Of a stretch of DNA of 64,000 bases, positions 18,564-27,834 are shown one piece after another. Position 1 is the first letter of the stretch; each line of letters begins with the position of its first letter. The notes under the pieces are model-generated. The model saw nothing but the letters and a program-made list of their open reading frames with translations, had not been told where the DNA came from and ran no database searches. The position numbers and the translations under genes are program-made. This DNA comes from CAZWDO01 sp964632485 [NCBI: uncultured bacterium] (lineage in GTDB: Bacteria; JAGOEH01): positions 177,533 through 241,532 of the forward strand of contig CAZWDO010000001.1 of assembly GCA_964632485.1 (NCBI GenBank), read 5' to 3'.

Positions 18564-18586
18564 GCATGACTCCTTATAATAATAAC

Positions 18587-19417
18587 TCAAATTTTAATTA
18601 ACGAAAAATCTACCGGAACAACCCGATTGGTGAGCTCACCAAACGAAATGTAATCGATATCCATATCGTTCAGAGAGATCAGACGATCGCGAGTCATATT
18701 TCCGGACGCTTCTATTTCGCAGCGGCCCTGAATGATAGCAATTGCCGCCGTCATCTCCGCATCCCCCATATTATCGAGCATAATCCGCTCCACATGGCAG
18801 GCAAGGGCTTCCCGGACTTCTTCCAGAGAACGGGTTTCCACTTCAATCGCAAAACGGTCGCCCCAACGCGCCCGAACCTTTTCCACGGCAGAAGTAATCG
18901 AACCAGCCGCATCAATATGATTGTCTTTGATCAATACCATATCAAATAAACCCATACGATGATTTAACCCACCTCCGAGCGAGACGGCATATTTTTGCAA
19001 CGTCCGAAAGCCGGGAAGTGTTTTCCGGGTATCGAGTATCCTGATTTTTCCAGGCGCCGCTTTAACAAATTCGTTCGTCCGGGTCGCGATTCCGCTTAAA
19101 TGCGATAAAAAATTCAAAGCCGTTCGCTCCGCCTGCAGTATCGTTAAAACCGATCCGGTAATCGCGCAGACCCGGTCGCCTTTGGCTACAAGATCGCCTT
19201 CACGAAAATAAACCTCCCACACAAGTTTCGGGTCCATTCGATCGAATACGGCCTGGAATATTGGGAATCCGCACAATATTCCATCCGATTTACAGATCAA
19301 TTGAAATGATGCCGTTTCCTCCCGCCCAAAAATAGCCTGACTCGTCACATCCCCGCAATCCCCGAAATCTTCCTTCAACGCCATATCAATCAAAGCATAA
19401 GGTATATCCAATCTCAT
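18587..19417 (-). CDS. nadC: Nicotinate-nucleotide pyrophosphorylase (quinolinate phosphoribosyltransferase)
   Basis: The 276-residue enzyme converts quinolinate and PRPP to nicotinate mononucleotide. Recognisable blocks are ALKEDFGDCGDVTSQAIF, ERTALNFLSHLSGIAT, DTRKTLPGFRTLQKYAV, GGGLNHRMGLFDMVLIKDNH and the terminal IDYISFGELT. Order and direction (nadC first) suggest transcription from the 448-base gap upstream, where no clear promoter is visible. AAGGAT precedes the ATG by about ten bases. Confidence 0.96.
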   Translation of the reverse strand: MRLDIPYALIDMALKEDFGDCGDVTSQAIFGREETASFQLICKSDGILCGFPIFQAVFDRMDPKLVWEVYFREGDLVAKGDRVCAITGSVLTILQAERTALNFLSHLSGIATRTNEFVKAAPGKIRILDTRKTLPGFRTLQKYAVSLGGGLNHRMGLFDMVLIKDNHIDAAGSITSAVEKVRARWGDRFAIEVETRSLEEVREALACHVERIMLDNMGDAEMTAAIAIIQGRCEIEASGNMTRDRLISLNDMDIDYISFGELTNRVVPVDFSLIKI

Positions 19418-19865
19418 AGCCGATTATCCTTTCAGTAGGTGTAATAGCTCTCCGAAATAACCCCATTCATCCGAATCCGGACGGGCAGACCCATCGGTTG
19501 GAATGAAGAATTGAGCCCAACTGACAGTCAGGAGGAACTGAGTGAACAGTCAAATCCAGAACTAAATTGAGGTGGATTGTTGTATAAGGCGTTACTTAAT
19601 CCTTCTCCCTATCAGCATAAACATTTCTTCCACAGGAACCCGCTTAAACTTCACAATTAAGATTGATCCAGGTCTTTTTCATATCGATGCAAATTTCGGA
19701 TATCACTTTAGAAAAGAATTGGATGCCGACGACTAATTTCTTCATATCAATAATATACGCGAACACGGTTAAAATGCAAGGAAATTCTTAGTATCCAATT
19801 ATTGTCGGTTTGAAATTGTCGGTATTATATATTTTCGATACTCAAAGCGAAATGAAGCAAAACCA
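19418..19865. other. 448-base gap upstream of nadC; no confident gene
   Basis: I find no RNA gene, clear promoter, riboswitch or terminator. It contains a direct repeat ATTGTCGGT at 19801-19809 and 19815-19823 (14-base period). On the minus strand there is a 33-codon frame beginning MKKLVVGIQFFSK with no ribosome site. Neither is enough for a call. Confidence 0.4.
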
Positions 19866-21470
19866 TTATCTCAGGAGCAGAAGTTTTGCGCCGTGTTGCT
19901 CTATTGGTGTTTTTAAAATCATAAAATAGATGCCACTGCCTACAGGGTTATTATTTTCATCCCGACCATCCCAGTTTATTGAATGAACGCCAATCGGGCA
20001 ATTTCCAGTTTTCAAAGTTTTAATTTTCTCCCCCAACGCGTTACAGATGAACAATTGAATATTTGCTGATTGCGTGAGTTGATAATAAATCCGGGTAGTG
20101 GAATTGAACGGATTTGGATAATTGGGCAATACAATGGTGTTTTTAGCCGAGGTTGTATCTTTTTCCTGAATGCCAGTTAACGCAATGAAAACATGGTATT
20201 CTTGCTGATCTTCATCCGGGGGATTTTGTGAATCAACAACTCTTACTGTAAAATCAAAATTTCCATTCTCAGATATCATACCGGAAATAATGCCGTTTAG
20301 CGAATTCAGGTTTAAACTCTGAGGCAAATTACCAGAAACGATTTGCCATGAATAAGGGAGCAATCCACCCGTTACAGTTAAAGTATCCGCATATTCTGTA
20401 TGAATCAGTAAGGGTTTCAATTGTGATTTGGTAATTTTCAGATCACAGGGAGTGGCATCGTTGACATGAAATTTAAAAATATACACTCCACCTCCATCAC
20501 ACGTCATATAGAGAGTAGATCCGACAAGCAAAAAATGGGGCCGTTGTCTGGCTCCAAAATTAATATCCGTAACCGTCTGACGTTCTAGTAAGTTAAACTC
20601 ATCGTCCAAAACAGCAATATCAATCTCACAATCATCCGGATTTTGATCTTTGCTGAAATGATGGAAGGCAATGTACCAACGCTGATTTTTTTCATCAAAC
20701 ACACAACCTGTGGAAAAATTGTTGCCATCCCCATCCTCCGTTTCCACTATTACCCTGGGCTGATTAATCGCAGGGGTCCAATTATAATTCCATAAGGATA
20801 ATATCACATTCGTATTGTACGCTAAAAAATTACCTGTGAACATATAAAACAGGCTATCTTTAAAAACAACTCCGCCGATATTATTATGAATCAATTGAAT
20901 GGAGGTAACCAACGGTTCTCTTGCAAGATTCAGATTTTGATCATAGCAGTAAACCCAATGTCTGCTTTCCGGATAAAAAAAGAGAACATATAAAAAAGTA
21001 CTATCCGTAGTGAATATCATATCGTTAGTAGGATAATCACTTGAATTTTCAATAACGGCAGTTTTATATATCCGATTTCCGTCCGGATCGATTTTAAGAA
21101 GATAAAGATGTTTATCCCGATGTTCCGCTGTATTCGCCAATGAATATGCAATATAAATATTGCCCTTTAGATATAATTGTTTATGATCCGTGATTTGGCA
21201 TCCTTCCAGAAGATCATCATTATATGTCAGTTGAATGGCCGCGCCTGCCGAATTCAAAGTCGTATCATATTTCTGCAGGAAAAGATGCTTTATTGAGGGC
21301 TCAGTTTGCATCATGGTTGTCACATTGATCAGTTCTCCATCATAGGAAATACCGCCCCATACAGTAGCTCCTTCCACGGTTACCGTGTCTTTAATGCTTA
21401 AAACAGACTGACTTTCAACGCGAACCCCAAAAACCAACATACAACATAGTATCAAAATTGAATTTTTCAT
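19866..21470 (-). CDS. Secreted protein with T9SS/FlgD-like C-terminal sorting domain
   Basis: The start is the ATG at 21470 (534 residues); the GGAGGA in front of it at five bases is part of a false upstream ATG at 21482. A signal peptide (MKNSILILCCMLVFGVRV) is followed by a long region with beta-propeller-like character, then an Ig-like domain (LPQSLNLNSLNGIISGMISE). The last 85 or so residues have the layout NYPNPFNSTTRIYYQL, NALGEKIKTL, WDGRDENNNPVGSGIYF typical of FlgD-like/T9SS type A sorting domains. It is therefore probably exported to the cell surface. The functional domain is not recognised. Confidence 0.78.
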   Translation of the reverse strand: MKNSILILCCMLVFGVRVESQSVLSIKDTVTVEGATVWGGISYDGELINVTTMMQTEPSIKHLFLQKYDTTLNSAGAAIQLTYNDDLLEGCQITDHKQLYLKGNIYIAYSLANTAEHRDKHLYLLKIDPDGNRIYKTAVIENSSDYPTNDMIFTTDSTFLYVLFFYPESRHWVYCYDQNLNLAREPLVTSIQLIHNNIGGVVFKDSLFYMFTGNFLAYNTNVILSLWNYNWTPAINQPRVIVETEDGDGNNFSTGCVFDEKNQRWYIAFHHFSKDQNPDDCEIDIAVLDDEFNLLERQTVTDINFGARQRPHFLLVGSTLYMTCDGGGVYIFKFHVNDATPCDLKITKSQLKPLLIHTEYADTLTVTGGLLPYSWQIVSGNLPQSLNLNSLNGIISGMISENGNFDFTVRVVDSQNPPDEDQQEYHVFIALTGIQEKDTTSAKNTIVLPNYPNPFNSTTRIYYQLTQSANIQLFICNALGEKIKTLKTGNCPIGVHSINWDGRDENNNPVGSGIYFMILKTPIEQHGAKLLLLR

Positions 21471-21609
21471 GGATTCCTCCATTTATTTAGTATAGTATTG
21501 AAAAAAAACGCGAAAAAAAGAGGGCTTTCATTAATAATTTCAAGGAAATTTCCACAAATTTTAACATTCCAGCCTGAAACAACAAATCGCGCCATCAGTT
21601 TATACCCGT

Positions 21610-22341
21610 TCAGTTGAAAATATAGCGCAGATTTTTAACATCTACATTGGGGGGGGTATGGTTATGCTCCTCAAAATAATCATATCCCTCCTTCAAATTT
21701 TCCCAAAAGGAATACCATTCCGATTGATTATGCTTTTCCATATTCTCCCGGTTCATTCTAAACGGGAAAATATGAATTCTGAAGAAGGGTTGACCGTTCC
21801 GCAACGCGCCATCGGCCAGCGTATATAAATCTTCGATGACCGGATCCGTCATTGCAAAACAACCGATGGAAACACAATTGCCATGTACCATGATCGCGGA
21901 ACCGGTCCGTCCGCGCAACTGATCATAAAGATTGGGATACTCAGTATTGAAAGAAAGATGGAAAGCGCTGTATGGATTCAAGCTCGAAGGTTTAGTATAA
22001 TAGAACCCTTCCGGCGCCTGAAAGTCCCCGTATTGGAGTTTAGGACCCAACGTACCGGACCAGCAACATACCGGATAGGTTTTATACAGAACGAATTGGC
22101 TGTCATTTTGGACCCAAAGTTCCAATTCATGCTCTTCTTTAAAGATACGCATATAGATCGACGCGCCGAAACGAAGTCCGACACTCTCCATGTCCTGTTC
22201 CAGAATCGGCCGCACGCGGGCGGTTACCTGGCGAGATCTGTCGTTAGAGGGGATGTGTGGCTGACCTGACATTGAGGTTGCGATTGATAGCCAGATAACT
22301 ACATACGTCGTTAAAATTATGGATTTACCACTCCGTTGCAT
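21610..22341 (-). CDS. YafK-like L,D-transpeptidase family protein
   Basis: The ATG at 22341 has GGGAGGA upstream and begins a signal peptide (about residues 7-26), giving 243 residues. The YkuD catalytic motif is present with H153 and C161: HGNCVSIGCFAMTD. This longer form (GCFAMTD) is characteristic of the YafK/DpaA subgroup, whose studied member removes or adjusts peptidoglycan-lipoprotein links. It would act in the periplasm. The gene stands alone, with 255 bases before it and no clear promoter. Confidence 0.85.
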   Translation of the reverse strand: MQRSGKSIILTTYVVIWLSIATSMSGQPHIPSNDRSRQVTARVRPILEQDMESVGLRFGASIYMRIFKEEHELELWVQNDSQFVLYKTYPVCCWSGTLGPKLQYGDFQAPEGFYYTKPSSLNPYSAFHLSFNTEYPNLYDQLRGRTGSAIMVHGNCVSIGCFAMTDPVIEDLYTLADGALRNGQPFFRIHIFPFRMNRENMEKHNQSEWYSFWENLKEGYDYFEEHNHTPPNVDVKNLRYIFN

Positions 22342-22596
22342 TGGATTTCCTCCCGAGTTTATAAGATTTTCGTAATCCACTGCAGCTCTGGCAAGGGAAT
22401 TCAATTTCTCAAGTATGTCGCTTTAAAATTAATAAAAACATAACGCAAAAACTAGACATTAACCATCAGCAGCATTTCGACCGCGTATAACTGCAATCCC
22501 ATTTTTCAGATGATCTATATTTGATAGAGCTGCTCATTGAATTTCAGATAGTGATGAAGGGAATCAGTGAGAGGCCAGGACAGACCACAAGGAGAA

Positions 22597-23265
22597 TTAA
22601 GCTATTATCCGGGAGAGGGTCTCAATCGTAGCGAGTGGATCAGCGGCGCCGAACACAGCATTGCCCGCCACGAAACCTTGCGCACCGGCCTGGCGGCAAA
22701 GCGGCAGTGTATTTTCATCGATCCCGCCATCGACAAAGATTACAAACTCAAAATGGTGTTGATCCCGCCATTCCGCCAGTTTGCGGATTTTATCCAATGT
22801 GAACGGCAGGAATTTCTGGCCGCCAAACCCGGGATTAACCGTCATAATCAAGACCAGATCAATCTCGCCCAGTAGCGATTCCAGCGTCAAAACCGACGTG
22901 GCCGGATTGAGGGCGACTCCGGCAAGTTTATCCGCCTGGCGGATTTGCTGGATAACGCGGTGAAGCTGTGGGCACGCCTCCTGGTGAACGGTGATGGCCG
23001 CTACACCGGGCAATGCGAAAGCCTCTATATACGCCTCCGGATTCTCAATCATCAGATGCACATCCAGCGGGGTATCCGGGCAAATTCTTTCAATCACGCG
23101 GCAAATCCAGGGACCATAGGTGATATTGGGCACGAAATGGCCGTCCATGACATCGATATGAAATCCGCCGATCGGCGATTTCGTCAACGGAAGCAACGAA
23201 GCGCCAAGATTGCTAAAATCGGCGCTCAATACCGAGGGCCATAGCGAAGGGAGTTTCAATTTCAT
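22597..23265 (-). CDS. rpe: Ribulose-phosphate 3-epimerase
   Basis: This 222-residue TIM-barrel enzyme interconverts ribulose 5-phosphate and xylulose 5-phosphate in the pentose phosphate pathway. Signatures seen are PSVLSADFSNLG, HIDVMDGHFVPNITYGP, LDVHLMIENPEAYI, MTVNPGFGGQKF and VDGGIDENTLP. It is the last gene of the long truA-rpe run, six bases after the PASTA gene. Length is normal. Confidence 0.96.
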   Translation of the reverse strand: MKLKLPSLWPSVLSADFSNLGASLLPLTKSPIGGFHIDVMDGHFVPNITYGPWICRVIERICPDTPLDVHLMIENPEAYIEAFALPGVAAITVHQEACPQLHRVIQQIRQADKLAGVALNPATSVLTLESLLGEIDLVLIMTVNPGFGGQKFLPFTLDKIRKLAEWRDQHHFEFVIFVDGGIDENTLPLCRQAGAQGFVAGNAVFGAADPLATIETLSRIIA

Positions 23266-23271
23266 TTTACT

Positions 23272-24021
23272 TTAACGGCAAAGGATAATATGGACTGTAT
23301 CGCCCCAAATTGTTTCTCTTCCGGGGGCAATGGATTGATTGATCACGGAACCGGGCAGCAAATCATTATTTTCCTCTTCCGAAACCTTTCCCAGGACCAA
23401 ACCACATTCCATCAAAACCATTTGCGCTTCATCCAATGATTTGCCGGCCAGGTTGGGAACAGTAACATATTGAGGAATCTGCCCTTTGCTGACTACCAGA
23501 TTGACGGGGGATCGACGGAGTACGGGAGTATTCGGGGTTGGCATATTGCTAACGATCACATCCTTTTCATACCGATCGTCATATACCCAGGTAATATCGC
23601 CCAGAACCAGTTCCATGGCTTGCAGATTAATCTTGCCCTGTTCAATATTCAAACCCGCCAAATCGGGGACTAATATTCGTTCGGCTCCTTTGCTGACAGT
23701 CAGTGAAATCTCCTTGCCGAATTTTACCTTCATCCCAGCTTGCACGGATTGGCTCATAATTTTATTCTGTTGCACCGTCAGGTTGTAATCATACCGCGTA
23801 ACCTTCACTGATAAGTGCGCATGTTCAGCCTGTATCTGCGCTTCCTCCATCGCCATGTTGGTAAAATCGGGCACTACCGTCTCTTCTCCTAAGCCCACAT
23901 ACGCCGGCATCACAAAATAATTCATCACCACAAAGCTTATAAAAAAGAAAAAAAGAGCTATCAGGAGATATATCCCCAGTTTAAAAAAACCGCTGATCAG
24001 ATTATCCCATCGCTCATTCAT
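23272..24021 (-). CDS. Membrane-anchored PASTA-domain protein
   Basis: The 249-residue protein has one N-terminal membrane helix (about 14-36) and three PASTA repeats (about 42-110, 112-178, 183-249): VPDFTNMAMEEAQIQAEHAH, VPDLAGLNIEQGKINLQ, VPNLAGKSLDEAQMVL. There is no kinase or transpeptidase domain. PASTA domains bind muropeptides or lipid II in Ser/Thr kinases and PBPs. This free-standing form probably faces the periplasm and senses or binds peptidoglycan. It overlaps the lytic transglycosylase gene by four bases, supporting a cell-wall role. Confidence 0.88.
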   Translation of the reverse strand: MNERWDNLISGFFKLGIYLLIALFFFFISFVVMNYFVMPAYVGLGEETVVPDFTNMAMEEAQIQAEHAHLSVKVTRYDYNLTVQQNKIMSQSVQAGMKVKFGKEISLTVSKGAERILVPDLAGLNIEQGKINLQAMELVLGDITWVYDDRYEKDVIVSNMPTPNTPVLRRSPVNLVVSKGQIPQYVTVPNLAGKSLDEAQMVLMECGLVLGKVSEEENNDLLPGSVINQSIAPGRETIWGDTVHIILCR

Positions 24022-25442
24022 TTGACTTCCATAGGGATTAGCAGAGTTTGGCCCAATTTTAAAACCGATCGTTTGGTTAATTTATTCAACTGCAAAATAG
24101 TTTGCTGGGAAACGCCATATTTACGTGAAATTTTCCAGACATTATCACCGCGCCGTACCTTATGCTGGAACCACATTTTCTTCTGCTCCGCCTTCAAACC
24201 GGGATAAATCTGAGCAAAGGCATTCACTTTATCCGGCGGTAAGCGCAACGGATAATTTTTATAATCCGGCGGGGTATAGTCACGCGCCAATTCCGGATTG
24301 AGCAATTTCAACTGATCTTCAGATATACCCAAGGCCAGACTGATCGTGGACAATTTTAAAAACTTATTGATGGGGAAAATTTCATATTGCAAAGGTTCCG
24401 CTTTATACGTCGGATCGAATCCATAGTCTTCAAGGTTACGGCAAATATGCATGGCGGCCAAAAATCGCGGCACATACTTTTGCGTTTCTTTGGGAAGACG
24501 GTTAATCGACCAGTAATCCCCGGTATTCTCACGCCGCAAGGCGCGATCAATGCGCCCGGCTCCACAATTATAGGCGGCCATCGACAAATACCAGTTATTA
24601 TAACGATCCTGCAGGTCCCGTAAATGCCGGATCGCCGCATGCGTAGATCGATCGGGATTGCGCCGTTCATCGACCCAGAAATTCATATCCAACTTATAAA
24701 TTTTAGCAGTGCCGCTCATAAACTGCCACAGGCCCACAGCGCGGGCTGATGAGGATGCAAACGGACTAAACCCGCTTTCGATCATACATAAATAGATCAA
24801 CTCATCGGGCAAACCGGCCTGGAATAAACTATCGGCCATCCAATCCACATAATAGCCTGAACGGTAAATCCACTTTTCAAAATAGGGCCGCATCCCGCCC
24901 GTTAACACTCGGATCTGATCGGTTACCCGCTCGTCTTCAAAATAAGGTATTCCCAGACGGGCGAATCGCTCCCATTTCTCAAGATTTCCTAAGGAATACT
25001 CACTATTGATCACATTACGCAACATCTTGGATACTACTAAATGCGAATTGTCATACTGTTCATCGTAAATGTTCATGACCATTTTCTCATACAACGTCAA
25101 GGTCGAATTTAACAACTCCTCGGTATTGGCTATCTGCCAGATATCTAATCCGTTGACTCCCTTGATCTGTTTAACGAGGTCCAGCGCGTACATCACATCC
25201 TTGATGGCCCGTTCGCGATTCCCTGCCAGATATTCCTGGCTCGAACTCTGGTACATCTTGAGCGCGATATCAAAATATTTTTGGTAATTAAATTGTTGGG
25301 GGTTCACTTTAATAGGCGTCGACATGGAAGCCTTGAGCTGCAACGGCGGACGCTTCTGGATTTTTTCCACGGAGGAACTACAATGCCAACCGGTCAGTAG
25401 CAGACCGACAAAAACCAGGGGGATAATTCTTTTTGTATTCAT
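24018..25442 (-). CDS. MltD-like lytic transglycosylase with LysM domain
   Basis: The 474-residue protein has a signal segment ending near C21 (LLLTGWHC), a possible though atypical lipobox. A helical region follows, then an SLT domain with the catalytic Glu222 in YLCMIESGFSPFASSSARAV and GLWQFMSGTA. The AAYNCGAGRI block is also present. A C-terminal LysM (VRRGDNVWKISRKYGVSQQT) binds glycan. It cleaves peptidoglycan strands in the periplasm. It lies between a porV-like gene (gap two bases) and the PASTA gene (overlap four). Confidence 0.92.
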   Translation of the reverse strand: MNTKRIIPLVFVGLLLTGWHCSSSVEKIQKRPPLQLKASMSTPIKVNPQQFNYQKYFDIALKMYQSSSQEYLAGNRERAIKDVMYALDLVKQIKGVNGLDIWQIANTEELLNSTLTLYEKMVMNIYDEQYDNSHLVVSKMLRNVINSEYSLGNLEKWERFARLGIPYFEDERVTDQIRVLTGGMRPYFEKWIYRSGYYVDWMADSLFQAGLPDELIYLCMIESGFSPFASSSARAVGLWQFMSGTAKIYKLDMNFWVDERRNPDRSTHAAIRHLRDLQDRYNNWYLSMAAYNCGAGRIDRALRRENTGDYWSINRLPKETQKYVPRFLAAMHICRNLEDYGFDPTYKAEPLQYEIFPINKFLKLSTISLALGISEDQLKLLNPELARDYTPPDYKNYPLRLPPDKVNAFAQIYPGLKAEQKKMWFQHKVRRGDNVWKISRKYGVSQQTILQLNKLTKRSVLKLGQTLLIPMEVK

Positions 25443-25444
25443 AA

Positions 25445-26389
25445 TTAAAAATTGTAGGAAAAAGCAAATTGTTTTTGTTCCATTACTCCAATTTTTCCGA
25501 AGGGTAAAAAAGCGACCGATAATGCATATTGACGATAACGCATATCGAGTCCGTAAGTGAATCCATGGCGATTGGTTTCATCGTTGCTGAATCGGATTTT
25601 GTCCTCCAGCGACGCATAATAGCCCAGGCGAACATTCATCGCCGGAACTAATTTCACATTCAATCCAATGTGAGCGGTCGAGGGGGAACCTTCTCCTTTG
25701 GAAAGGGTGATTGAGGGAACCACCGGCAAATGAGCCAACGGTTTGCTCCAACCGATGGCGGCTAAAAACGGTAAACGGGGCGCATCATCTTTATGGAATT
25801 TACTAAGAACCAATCCCATATTGAGTAAAGAAAGGCCAAAAGCGCCGTTGGCATCACTTTGAAAGATCAACCCGCCGTTCAGGCCCAAGCCACTGGCGTT
25901 CAATCCGTCCAAACTGCTGTACATAAACATGGCGCCGAGTCCCCATGCCCATTTCGCGCCGATTTTGCGGCCATAGTAGCAACTTAACGCGAAATCGCCT
26001 GCCGATAAATTCCCGGTAGAAACACCCATTTCATCCCGGCCGTCGATTTCGCCATACGAAAGATACTGCATGCCCAACCAGAAATGATGAACCTCACGCC
26101 AGGGCATCCCTCCGGCCACCATCCCCTGATGAATGCCATCAGTTATCTGCTGCCAACCCGTAAAAACAATACGATTTTCCAAAAAAGCAAGACTCGCCGG
26201 ATTCAAAGCTGTCATTGGCGCATTGTCAGAGTCCGCCACAGCGAGTTTACCCATCGCGGCGGCTTGAGGAACCGGATTGAGCCGGACAAAATTAAAATAC
26301 GTTTTTCCCGCGTCATCCGAAAACTGCGCCAAAACAGTCTCCAAAATTAGACAACATAATAATAAAGTTTTTTTCATAAACCCATCCAT
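25445..26389 (-). CDS. PorV/PorQ-family outer-membrane beta-barrel protein
   Basis: This is about 314 residues from the ATG at 26389, which overlaps the gatB stop (TGATG); an ATG at 26377 (MKKTLLLCCLILETVLA) gives a cleaner signal peptide and may be the true start. The block RLNPVPQAAAMGKLAVADSD followed by NPASLAFLE is the hallmark of the PorV/PorQ group. The rest is alternating beta strands ending in an aromatic (FSYNF), as for outer-membrane insertion. In T9SS organisms such proteins shuttle or anchor cargo. The link with the sorting-domain protein at 19866 is inference. Confidence 0.8.
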   Translation of the reverse strand: MDGFMKKTLLLCCLILETVLAQFSDDAGKTYFNFVRLNPVPQAAAMGKLAVADSDNAPMTALNPASLAFLENRIVFTGWQQITDGIHQGMVAGGMPWREVHHFWLGMQYLSYGEIDGRDEMGVSTGNLSAGDFALSCYYGRKIGAKWAWGLGAMFMYSSLDGLNASGLGLNGGLIFQSDANGAFGLSLLNMGLVLSKFHKDDAPRLPFLAAIGWSKPLAHLPVVPSITLSKGEGSPSTAHIGLNVKLVPAMNVRLGYYASLEDKIRFSNDETNRHGFTYGLDMRYRQYALSVAFLPFGKIGVMEQKQFAFSYNF

Positions 26390-27834
26390 CAGACGTTAAG
26401 TTTTTTAAGTAAAATTTCGTTCACCAGCTTGGGATTGGCTTTCCCGGCGGTTTGGCGCATAATTTTTCCCACAAAAAAACCCAGGACTTTTTCTTTACCG
26501 GAACGATATTGTTCCACTTCAGCGGGATGAGCCGACACGATCTGCTCAATAATTGTCTCAATTTCACCGCTATCGGTTAACTGGGAGAGACCTTCCATTT
26601 TAATAATATCGTCAGGGGAAAGGGGATTCTCCAACATTTTTTCAAAAACCGTTTTGGCAATTTTGTTATTGATTTGCCCTTCAGCGATCAGCAGGATCAA
26701 TTCAGCCAGACGTAGTGGATTAATGGGCAATTGATTGAATTCAAGTTTCCGGTCTTTCGCCACTTTGGTCAAATCACCCATCATCCAGTTAGAGAGCAAA
26801 ACAGGTTGCCGGCAAAAAGCGACGGCGGCTTCGAAATAATCGCCCATAATCTGCGATGTAACCAGGAACGCGGCATTATATTCGGGAAGTTGATATTGTT
26901 TAACGAATCGTTCGAATTTAGCGCGGGGAAGTTCGGGCAATGAATCCCGAGCCTTATCCATCCAAGCCGCATTGATCGACATAGGCACCAGGTCCGGTTC
27001 CGGAAAATAGCGGTAATCATGAGCCTCTTCCTTACCGCGCATGCTGCGGGCTTCCTGCCGGGTATCGTCCCAAAGCAGGGTTTCCTGGACAATACTCTGT
27101 CCGGCGCCAAGAACGATTTCCTGGCGTCTAATCTCATAATTCAAGGCTCGTTGCACTCCGTGAAACGAATTCATATTCTTTAACTCAGTTTTTACACCCA
27201 ATCCCCGACTGCCGGCCGGTCGCAACGAAATATTCGCATCGCAACGAAGGGAACCCTCTTCCATATTGCAATCGCTGATTCCCAGATACTGAATCAATTG
27301 TTTCAATTCTGTCAAAAAAGCAAAGGCTTCCTGGGATGAATAGATATCTGGCTCGGTCACAATTTCGATGAGCGGCACTCCACATCGGTTATAATCCAGA
27401 TACGATTCGGCGATCAGGTTGTCTTTTTCGGGATGCAACGATTTGCCTGCATCTTCTTCCAAATGGATGCGCCGGATTTTAATTTTACGCGATGGAGACT
27501 CTTCCGGAAATATTTCAAGATATCCATCTTCGGCGACTGGTTTTTCAAATTGGGAGATCTGGTAGCCTTTGGGAAGGTCCGGATAAAAATAATTTTTTCG
27601 GGCAAAACGGGTGACGGAATTAATGCGGCAATTCAGCGCCATCCCTGCCCGGAGAATATACTCGACAGCAGTATGGTTCAATACAGGCAAAGTCCCCGGC
27701 ATTCCGGAACAAACCGGACAAACCTGGGTATTCGGTTGAGCGCCAAATCGGGTGCTGCACGCGCAGAAAATTTTAGATGCAGTGGATAGTTGAACATGGA
27801 TTTCCAATCCGATCACCGGTTCAAAATGAGTCAT
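26389..27834 (-). CDS. gatB: Aspartyl/glutamyl-tRNA amidotransferase subunit B
   Basis: The 481-residue protein has EPVIGLEIHVQLSTASKIFC, CPVCSGMPGTLPVLN, KNYFYPDLPKGYQISQFE and the C-terminal YqeY-like tRNA-binding tail. With GatA and GatC it transamidates misacylated Glu-tRNAGln or Asp-tRNAAsn. It overlaps gatA by four bases. No gatC is in the window, so it must lie elsewhere. Length is typical. Confidence 0.97.
   Translation of the reverse strand: MTHFEPVIGLEIHVQLSTASKIFCACSTRFGAQPNTQVCPVCSGMPGTLPVLNHTAVEYILRAGMALNCRINSVTRFARKNYFYPDLPKGYQISQFEKPVAEDGYLEIFPEESPSRKIKIRRIHLEEDAGKSLHPEKDNLIAESYLDYNRCGVPLIEIVTEPDIYSSQEAFAFLTELKQLIQYLGISDCNMEEGSLRCDANISLRPAGSRGLGVKTELKNMNSFHGVQRALNYEIRRQEIVLGAGQSIVQETLLWDDTRQEARSMRGKEEAHDYRYFPEPDLVPMSINAAWMDKARDSLPELPRAKFERFVKQYQLPEYNAAFLVTSQIMGDYFEAAVAFCRQPVLLSNWMMGDLTKVAKDRKLEFNQLPINPLRLAELILLIAEGQINNKIAKTVFEKMLENPLSPDDIIKMEGLSQLTDSGEIETIIEQIVSAHPAEVEQYRSGKEKVLGFFVGKIMRQTAGKANPKLVNEILLKKLNV

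Noticed and set aside
19650-19760. 33-codon minus-strand frame (MKKLVVGIQFFSK...) in the gap before nadC
   Set aside because: No ribosome site, no promoter, no recognisable family; length is within chance for this gap.
19801-19823. Direct repeat ATTGTCGGT with 14-base period as a regulator site for the nad genes
   Set aside because: About 385 bases from nadC, no promoter nearby and only two copies.
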